A stretch of DNA of 64,000 nucleotides. Source: Proteiniclasticum sp. Lineage in GTDB: Bacteria > Bacillota > Clostridia > Clostridiales > Clostridiaceae. This document shows, piece by piece, positions 58,778 through 64,000 of this stretch (position 1 is its first letter; each line of letters begins with the position of its first letter). The DNA lies in NCBI RefSeq assembly GCF_003514505.1, contig NZ_DOPX01000026.1, positions 124,001 through 188,000 on the forward strand, in the 5' to 3' direction. The notes under the pieces are model-generated. The model saw only the letters and a program-made list of their open reading frames with translations, was not told where the DNA came from and did not search any database. A program made the position numbers and the translations under genes.

Positions 58778-59062
58778 TTATTTTTTTGCTTTCAGTTCTA
58801 AGAGCATTGGAGCGATATTTAGTACTATAGATATGAGCGTCAATACGGATAGCAAAGTCACCATGGTAGGCACCACATCTAATAACGCAGACCAGTCTTC
58901 CTTCTCTACCCACTTGAACACTAGTCTGTACTCAGCCCAAAGTGTCGCTGCTGTAAAGGACAGTCCCATAGCCATCGCAAATTTATACTCCTTACCTTTC
59001 TTGTACAGATAAAGATTTATAAAGGTTGCTGCTGCAGCCATAAGTCCAAATATCATCCACAT
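58778..59062 (-). CDS. small three-helix membrane protein
   Basis: A 94-residue protein with helices near 2-20, 30-48 and 63-87 and a short basic C-terminal tail. The loop YRLVFKWVEKEDWS lies between the second and third helices. AAGGAGG precedes the ATG. Unknown family. Confidence 0.68.
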   Translation of the reverse strand: MWMIFGLMAAAATFINLYLYKKGKEYKFAMAMGLSFTAATLWAEYRLVFKWVEKEDWSALLDVVPTMVTLLSVLTLISIVLNIAPMLLELKAKK

Positions 59063-59173
59063 AATTTTCCTCCTTATCTATTTATTTCGTTCTACTTCTT
59101 ATCCAAATGTGACACAACGAACCATCCTCTATCCATGTACTACTATTTTTCATTACAGGATTCGTGTTGATCC

Positions 59174-59626
59174 TTATTTTTTTACTTCAAACTCATTGGA
59201 AACACTATACACTGCACTCTCATTAAATGACTTTCCTGGTTCTGATAATATTTTGTACATTCTGAATGTCCCTTCTTCTGTCTTTGGCCAGTTATTTAAG
59301 TCCACAATATTAGTAAATACTTCTCCAGGTAGAATCGTAAATGATTCATCCGCATATGCGGCAATCTCAAGAATATCGTACCAAGAGCCATTGATTTTTT
59401 TCTCCAGATAGATGGAATACCCATATTCCATCTCTTTTTCACTTTCATTGGATAATACTGCTTCCACTTTTCGATCCTCTTTAAGGGTAACCGTTAATGT
59501 CATAGCTTCACTGATGACAATATTTTCTTCTTCAAGAATGCTGGGATTTAAACCTTCTGTACTTTCTGAGCATCCGGCAAATGACAGGAAAAAGAATAAG
59601 GCTATGAGAAAACCAGTTTTTTTCAT
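59174..59626 (-). CDS. lipoprotein with an immunoglobulin-like domain
   Basis: A 150-residue lipoprotein: signal peptide with lipobox FAGC, then a beta-sandwich domain with YGYSIYLEKKINGSWYDI and LPGEVFTNIVDLNNWPK, matching the small bacterial Ig-like domain of many Firmicute lipoproteins. GGGAGG before ATG 59626 sets the start. It is cell-surface anchored; its partner is unknown. Confidence 0.8.
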   Translation of the reverse strand: MKKTGFLIALFFFLSFAGCSESTEGLNPSILEEENIVISEAMTLTVTLKEDRKVEAVLSNESEKEMEYGYSIYLEKKINGSWYDILEIAAYADESFTILPGEVFTNIVDLNNWPKTEEGTFRMYKILSEPGKSFNESAVYSVSNEFEVKK

Positions 59627-59810
59627 AACTACCTCCCGATATTTTGATATATGAATAGATTTATTTCTTCTAGATACTATGTTATCAGAACATAAGAACA
59701 AATAGTTTACAAAAAAAACATATATGCACTGATTTATAGAAGTGACGTTCTTTTCAACAATGAAAAGACAGGCTTATCCTATACTTCCTGGGGGCAGCTG
59801 ATTCAATTTT

Positions 59811-60857
59811 TCAACTTAAGCGCTCTTCTGTACCAGACTCCAAAAAAGTAATGGACTTCCTATCACAATCCAGTTCCACTTGAATACCATACGGCAGGAT
59901 TCCGATGGGCCGTGCGTGGCCAAAATTCACATTATAGAACACTGGCAGATCATGAAGCTTCTCCTCTATCTTTACAACTTGAAGAATCGCCTCTTTGTAC
60001 TCCTCGTAGTATGTTTCATCTTTAGGTTTACCCACAATGATTCCTTTCAAAGCACCGAGAATTCCCTGGGCAGCCAAATTTCTTAATGTCAACCTGACAA
60101 AATCAGGTGAAGGCTTCTCTTCACTGGTTTCCATAAAAAGAATGGCATCTTTCCATTCTTCAGGACCAGGCCAGATGGAGGTGCCGATGATCATCATGAA
60201 CACATCAAGGCAGCCACCCAAAAGATGTCCCTGAACTTTACCCCTGCCACTGATCACTTCATACCCTTTCGGATCGTGTTTATACATGATCGGAATTTCC
60301 ATATTTTCTTCCTTCCAGAGGGTATGATCGTCAGACCAGACCGAGCTTGGCAGCATCTGATAGGGTTCATCCCCACCGAAGAGAAGATCCTCCACAGCGT
60401 TTTTTGTGTACTCTGCCATCTTCACATACTCCCCAAACTCTACCATCACAGATGGGCCATAATAGGATATGACTCCTGCCTTATACATCATGAAATGATT
60501 CACTGTAGTATCGGAATATCCCATGAATATTTTCGGATGATTTCTCAGAACATCAAAATCAACATAAGGCAGGATCCGGATGGTATCGTCTCCTCCAATG
60601 GCCGAGAATACTGCTGAAATCTGAGGATCCTTGAAGGCATCCATGAAATCCTCTGCACGTTTTTCAGGATGCTTCGCCACATAATCTGAACCTTTCAGCG
60701 CATGAGGCATGGCAATGACCCGAAGCCCAAACTCTTCTTCCAGTCTTTTCTTTGCTATATGAAACAGATGGAGATAACCTTCATCCCCTAAACCACCCCA
60801 AGATAGACTCACCACCGCCACAGTATCCCCTCTTTGTAAGCGTTTTGGCTTAATCAT
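59811..60857 (-). CDS. S66 family peptidase (LD-carboxypeptidase/MccF-like)
   Basis: A 348-residue serine peptidase of the S66 family. The nucleophile is the Ser in GYSDTT (about 114-119), and the Glu and His of the triad would lie in the C-terminal half (LFMETSEE and FGHARPIG). Members either cleave L,D bonds in recycled muropeptides or inactivate microcin C-type compounds; the sequence alone does not decide. No signal peptide, so it acts in the cytosol. Confidence 0.87.
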   Translation of the reverse strand: MIKPKRLQRGDTVAVVSLSWGGLGDEGYLHLFHIAKKRLEEEFGLRVIAMPHALKGSDYVAKHPEKRAEDFMDAFKDPQISAVFSAIGGDDTIRILPYVDFDVLRNHPKIFMGYSDTTVNHFMMYKAGVISYYGPSVMVEFGEYVKMAEYTKNAVEDLLFGGDEPYQMLPSSVWSDDHTLWKEENMEIPIMYKHDPKGYEVISGRGKVQGHLLGGCLDVFMMIIGTSIWPGPEEWKDAILFMETSEEKPSPDFVRLTLRNLAAQGILGALKGIIVGKPKDETYYEEYKEAILQVVKIEEKLHDLPVFYNVNFGHARPIGILPYGIQVELDCDRKSITFLESGTEERLS

Positions 60858-60935
60858 TATATCCCCTCCAAAATTAATAACAGCATCTCAGTATGGAAGA
60901 ACTCCTAATGAAACAGAGATGGACTTTCTTGAAAC

Positions 60936-61370
60936 CTAGTATTCCTTCAGATCATCATAGAGCTCACGAACCAACTCTTCATCGGAAAAATCATCCATGA
61001 GCTTGTACAACCTCAGCCCCATTCCCTCTTGCCTAAAAAAAGACTGAAACTTCTCCGGCTCTTTTTTCATCATCTGATGTATCTTATTGATGAGGTGGGC
61101 AAGAGACGGATCTGGATTCTCACGAAAAAACAGGTTCTGGTTCTGAAGCACAATATAGGCATCCCGGGCAGCCAAAAGACTGGCATACTGCATCATGAGG
61201 CTTTCCGGTTCAAGACTCCCAGCCTTTCCTATAAATTGGTCGAGATTCCGCTCTACAGTTTCTGTTAACACCTTTTTCGTATGGGTTATTTGGTACTGCA
61301 AAAGTCCAAAGACGCCAAAAAGTACCATTCCTGCCAGAACCAACCCCAGAACTTTTCTTTTCTTGTTCAT
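60936..61370 (-). CDS. membrane-anchored protein (60.9 kb)
   Basis: A 144-residue protein with one N-terminal helix (VLGLVLAGMVLFGVFGLLQY) and a mostly helical remainder rich in Glu, Lys and Phe. No family recognised. It sits 58 bp after the gene at 61429 and 78 bp before the S66 gene on the same strand, so it may be part of the ung operon. Confidence 0.65.
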   Translation of the reverse strand: MNKKRKVLGLVLAGMVLFGVFGLLQYQITHTKKVLTETVERNLDQFIGKAGSLEPESLMMQYASLLAARDAYIVLQNQNLFFRENPDPSLAHLINKIHQMMKKEPEKFQSFFRQEGMGLRLYKLMDDFSDEELVRELYDDLKEY

Positions 61371-61428
61371 ACTTCTCCCTTTCTCACTGCATCACTACAC
61401 TTCTTCAACAGATGAAAAATCCACATCT

Positions 61429-61782
61429 TCACTGCTCTATTCTCGAAAAACCAAGGGTTTCCAAAATACTTTCCAGTGAATAAATGAAATCCTCCTCTGC
61501 ACCCCAGGACATCTTAAAGAAAACTCCTTGTCCTCCTGCCGAACCAATGATATCCACAAGGATTTCTCCCTCCTGATCCATGAGCACTGCAGTAAGACTG
61601 GCCCGGTTGGAAGAACGCATGAAGTATTTCTCAAAAACTAAGGTGTAGACTGTCACGCCATGAAACGTCCTCTCAAAACTCTCCAGAAGCTCCACCGACA
61701 TCCCTGTCTTCAGCATTTCATCTCCCAGATACTGCACAATCTCTCTGCTGTTGCCTTTTCCTTGCATGGTAATTCTAGCCAT
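61429..61782 (-). CDS. uncharacterised alpha/beta protein (DUF6054-like)
   Basis: A 117-residue soluble protein with short strands and helices; VYTLVFEKYFMRSSNRASLT and GSAGGQGVFFKMSWGAEED are its landmarks. It resembles small Firmicute proteins labelled DUF6054, an assignment from memory of the pattern only. It begins 19 bp after the ung stop codon, so co-transcription is likely. Confidence 0.6.
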   Translation of the reverse strand: MARITMQGKGNSREIVQYLGDEMLKTGMSVELLESFERTFHGVTVYTLVFEKYFMRSSNRASLTAVLMDQEGEILVDIIGSAGGQGVFFKMSWGAEEDFIYSLESILETLGFSRIEQ

Positions 61783-61801
61783 TATTTTTTCCTCCTGTCT
61801 G

Positions 61802-62470
61802 CTATAAGTTCTGCCACTTTACTGGACTCTGACCGGTCTTCAAAAGAAATTCATTGGCCTCACTGAAGGGTTTGGACCCAAGAAAGCCTCTTCTTGCCGA
61901 TAATGGACTTGGGTGAACCGATTCTATTATTCTATGCTGAGACCCAATGAGTTTTTTCTTGCTGATTGCGGCATTCCCCCACAAAAAGAACACCACAGGC
62001 CTTTCCTGTGTTCCCACTTTCTTTATCACATGGTCTGTAAAAAGCTCCCATCCTTTTTTCTGATGACTGTTGGCTTTTCCCTTCTCCACCGTCAGCACTG
62101 CATTAAGAAGAAGGACCCCTTCTTCAGCCCAGGACAGAAGAGAGCCATGATCAGGGCTCTTTATCGCCAGATCGCTTTCAAGCTCCTTATAGATATTTCT
62201 GAGAGATGGTGGAATCTTCTCTCCTTTTCTGACGGAAAACGCAAGGCCTTCTGCCTGGTTCTCCCCATGATAAGGATCCTGTCCAAGGATAACCACCTTC
62301 ACCTTCTCCACAGGCGTCGTCTGAAATGCACGAAAAATCTCCTCCTTCTTTGGGAAGACGGTCTTCTCGGCATATTCTTTCTCCAGAAACTGAAGAAGCT
62401 TCTGAAAATAAGGTTTCTGAACTTCCTCCTGTAAAAGCTCATCCCAACTGTTTCCAATTCTAATCTCCAC
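61802..62470 (-). CDS. ung: uracil-DNA glycosylase
   Basis: A 222-residue family 1 UDG that removes uracil from DNA. The catalytic water-activating motif is GQDPYHGENQAEGLAFSV (Asp in QDPYH) and the DNA-intercalating loop HPSPLSARRGF. Length normal. The start is GTG 62470, six bases after AAAGGGG. First gene of a probable operon with the two small genes that follow. Confidence 0.95.
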   Translation of the reverse strand: MEIRIGNSWDELLQEEVQKPYFQKLLQFLEKEYAEKTVFPKKEEIFRAFQTTPVEKVKVVILGQDPYHGENQAEGLAFSVRKGEKIPPSLRNIYKELESDLAIKSPDHGSLLSWAEEGVLLLNAVLTVEKGKANSHQKKGWELFTDHVIKKVGTQERPVVFFLWGNAAISKKKLIGSQHRIIESVHPSPLSARRGFLGSKPFSEANEFLLKTGQSPVKWQNL

Positions 62471-62606
62471 GATGTACCCCTTTCATGTCCGAATTCTTCA
62501 CCGACTTTTCTCCATTGTATCAAACTTTAACAGAATGTTTGTAGGATTTTATCTGAAAAAACTGTATATTCTATAGTATACCCATCTCATCCGAAGGGAG
62601 AATCCT

Positions 62607-63902
62607 ATGAAAAACAGACACTTTATCATTGTATCCTTTGATGCCCTGTCCAGCAGGGACCTTATAGACCTTAAGCATCTTCCAGGCTTTCAAAGACTGA
62701 AAGAAAGCTCTTCTTACTGCCTGAACGTATCCTCTGTTTACCCGAGCCTTACCTATCCCTGCCATACCAGCATCTCCACAGGGATGTACCCAAAAAATCA
62801 TGGTGTGGAGTCCAATACGCTGCTTCAGCTGAACAGAACCTCTCCGGACTGGAACTGGACCCGGGATTCCATCAAAGCTGACACCTTCTATGATGCAGCA
62901 TTACGAAAAGGACTTTCTGTATGTTCTCTCTTGTGGCCAGTGGCTGCCAAATCAAACATTACCTGGAACCTTCCAGAAATCTTTGCCAACAGACCCTGGC
63001 AGCATCAGATCCCCGTCACCCTGGCCCACGGGACGCCTTCTTTTCTTCTGGACATCAACAGACGCTTTGGCCACTTAAGAAACGGCATCAGGCAGCCTCA
63101 GCTGGACCTCTTTGTGGAAGCCTCTGCCCACTATGCGCTGAAGACCAAAAGACCACAGGTCATGATGATGCACTTTGTGGAGCTGGATGCCATGCGCCAC
63201 ATCTATGGCTATGACTCAGAAGAAGCAAAAACTGCGCTGAAGAGCTATGATATGAAACTCCAGAACCTTTATACACTGCTTGAAGAAGAGAATCTACTTG
63301 AAAACACAACGCTCTTTGTCCTGGGAGACCATGATCAGATTCCAGTACATACAGCCATCCATATGAACAGCATTTTTAAAGACAAAGGATTTCTCAGCGT
63401 GAAAAAAGGAAAGATCACAGATTATGAGATGTACTGCCAGAGCCTTGATGGTTCTGCCTACCTTCATTTCGGAAAAAATGTTTCTGAAGAGAGAAAAGAA
63501 GAGATCCGCCTCCTTCTTTACAGACTGCGGGACAGAGATGATTTTGGCATAGAAGCCGTCTATGATAAAGAAGAGATGCTCTCTCTGGGCGCCGGCAGAA
63601 AAGCGGACCTGATGCTGGAAGCAAAGAACGGATTTTATTTCCAGGATGCCCATGACCGGCCTGCTCTTTTAAAGCGTGATGAGAAAGCTTTGGGAACAGA
63701 CCATCATGGAAGATCCACCCATGGTTTCGACCCACGGAAAGAAAACTACCAGACTGTCTTTTTTGCTGCAGGAAAAGGCATCCGGAGCGGGATCATCCTT
63801 GAAAAGATGAGCCTCGTAGATGAGGGACCCACCTTCGCCCATGCCATGGGAACGGTGCTCCATGATACCGACGGGAGAGTTCTCACTGAGCTCTTTTTAT
63901 AG
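62607..63902 (+). CDS. alkaline-phosphatase-superfamily phosphodiesterase
   Basis: A 431-residue metal enzyme of the nucleotide pyrophosphatase/phosphodiesterase group. The nucleophile is in YPSLTYPCHTSISTGMYP (Thr at about residue 53); metal ligands appear in SFDA near the N terminus, HFVELDAMRH, LGDHDQI and DHHGRSTHGF. Unusually it lacks a signal peptide, so it should act inside the cell. GGGAG precedes the ATG. The next gene starts 24 bp after its stop. Confidence 0.87.
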   Translation: MKNRHFIIVSFDALSSRDLIDLKHLPGFQRLKESSSYCLNVSSVYPSLTYPCHTSISTGMYPKNHGVESNTLLQLNRTSPDWNWTRDSIKADTFYDAALRKGLSVCSLLWPVAAKSNITWNLPEIFANRPWQHQIPVTLAHGTPSFLLDINRRFGHLRNGIRQPQLDLFVEASAHYALKTKRPQVMMMHFVELDAMRHIYGYDSEEAKTALKSYDMKLQNLYTLLEEENLLENTTLFVLGDHDQIPVHTAIHMNSIFKDKGFLSVKKGKITDYEMYCQSLDGSAYLHFGKNVSEERKEEIRLLLYRLRDRDDFGIEAVYDKEEMLSLGAGRKADLMLEAKNGFYFQDAHDRPALLKRDEKALGTDHHGRSTHGFDPRKENYQTVFFAAGKGIRSGIILEKMSLVDEGPTFAHAMGTVLHDTDGRVLTELFL

Positions 63903-63926
63903 AAGTGAGGAAAGAAGGATGATTTC

Positions 63927-64000
63927 ATGTTCACTATAAAAAAGGCCTCAGTTTCCGATGCAAAAGACTTGGGGCTGATTCATGCCCTTTCGTGGAAAAA
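63927..64000 (+). CDS. GNAT family N-acetyltransferase, 3' end outside window
   Basis: The 24 visible codons read MFTIKKASVSDAKDLGLIHA then LSWK, the typical first strand and helix of GNAT enzymes. AAGAAGGA lies upstream at good spacing. It is probably co-transcribed with the phosphodiesterase. The rest lies beyond the window. Confidence 0.65.
   Translation, partial: MFTIKKASVSDAKDLGLIHALSWK

Noticed and set aside
1..64000. CRISPR arrays, insertion sequences, prophage, rRNA and tRNA genes
   Set aside because: I looked for regular repeats, transposase-like proteins, phage genes, tRNA T-loops and rRNA and found none that I could support.

Overview
The window looks like a chromosomal segment of a low-to-mid GC Gram-positive bacterium, most likely a member of the Clostridia. 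Signs are strong AGGAGG-type ribosome binding sites, frequent TTG and GTG starts, sigma-A promoters with 17-bp spacers, HelD, PepV, two ECF sigma/anti-sigma pairs with DUF4367 and DUF4179 partners, LicT/BglG-type antitermination and lipoproteins with a Gram-positive lipobox. I cannot name the genus with confidence. I saw no rRNA, tRNA, CRISPR array, insertion sequence or prophage.

Layout. 1-2350: 3' part of leuS. 2.4-6.1 kb: a membrane-bound GGDEF/EAL protein, a DJ-1/PfpI protein and an unknown protein. 6.1-7.3 kb: a Fur-box-like site driving a candidate structured small RNA, followed by a tandem pair of IscA/HesB-like proteins. 7.3-10.6 kb: an operon of a 22-residue-repeat (DUF4116-like) protein, a MoxR-like AAA ATPase and a VWA/metallopeptidase-like protein. 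10.7-15.0 kb: an ECF sigma locus with two DUF4367 paralogues, a secreted protein and three small membrane proteins; two of its genes share an almost identical ECF-type promoter. 15.1-20.9 kb: alarmone synthetase, SDR enzyme, and a tyrS-phosphoesterase-transketolase operon. 20.9-22.1 kb: a decaying stretch with a frameshifted NAD(P)-binding gene. 22.1-24.6 kb: small P-loop protein, 52-residue zinc-ribbon protein, trpS, GNAT. 24.6-30.8 kb: sugar uptake and its control, with two NagE-type PTS permeases, a LicT-type antiterminator, an RNA antiterminator/terminator switch in front of one permease, an ABC sugar-importer ATPase and a PucR/CdaR-type regulator. 30.8-36.1 kb: LemA, DUF2207 and Cof hydrolase operon, then prfC. 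36.4-39.2 kb: small lipoprotein and the second ECF sigma/DUF4179 pair. 39.5-45.6 kb: trhO, lipoprotein, M18 aminopeptidase, cation efflux protein, and a set of small membrane proteins. 45.8-51.8 kb: a lepB-pepV-ftsH-helD operon. 52.1-57.8 kb: mscL, an ABC exporter operon, and a MerR regulator fused to an RDD membrane domain. 57.9-62.5 kb: small lipo- and membrane proteins, S66 peptidase, ung. 62.6-64.0 kb: a phosphodiesterase/phosphatase-superfamily protein and the start of a GNAT gene.

Most interesting points. (1) The candidate Fur-controlled small RNA at 6136-6258 has C-rich loops complementary to the ribosome binding site of its neighbouring Fe-S-type genes, which would fit an iron-sparing circuit. 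(2) The twin ECF promoters at 13.1 and 15.0 kb define at least part of a regulon for the sigma factor lying between them. (3) The DUF4116-MoxR-VWA operon has no function I can name. (4) The MerR-RDD fusion has its own 19-bp-spacer promoter. All four are readings of sequence alone.
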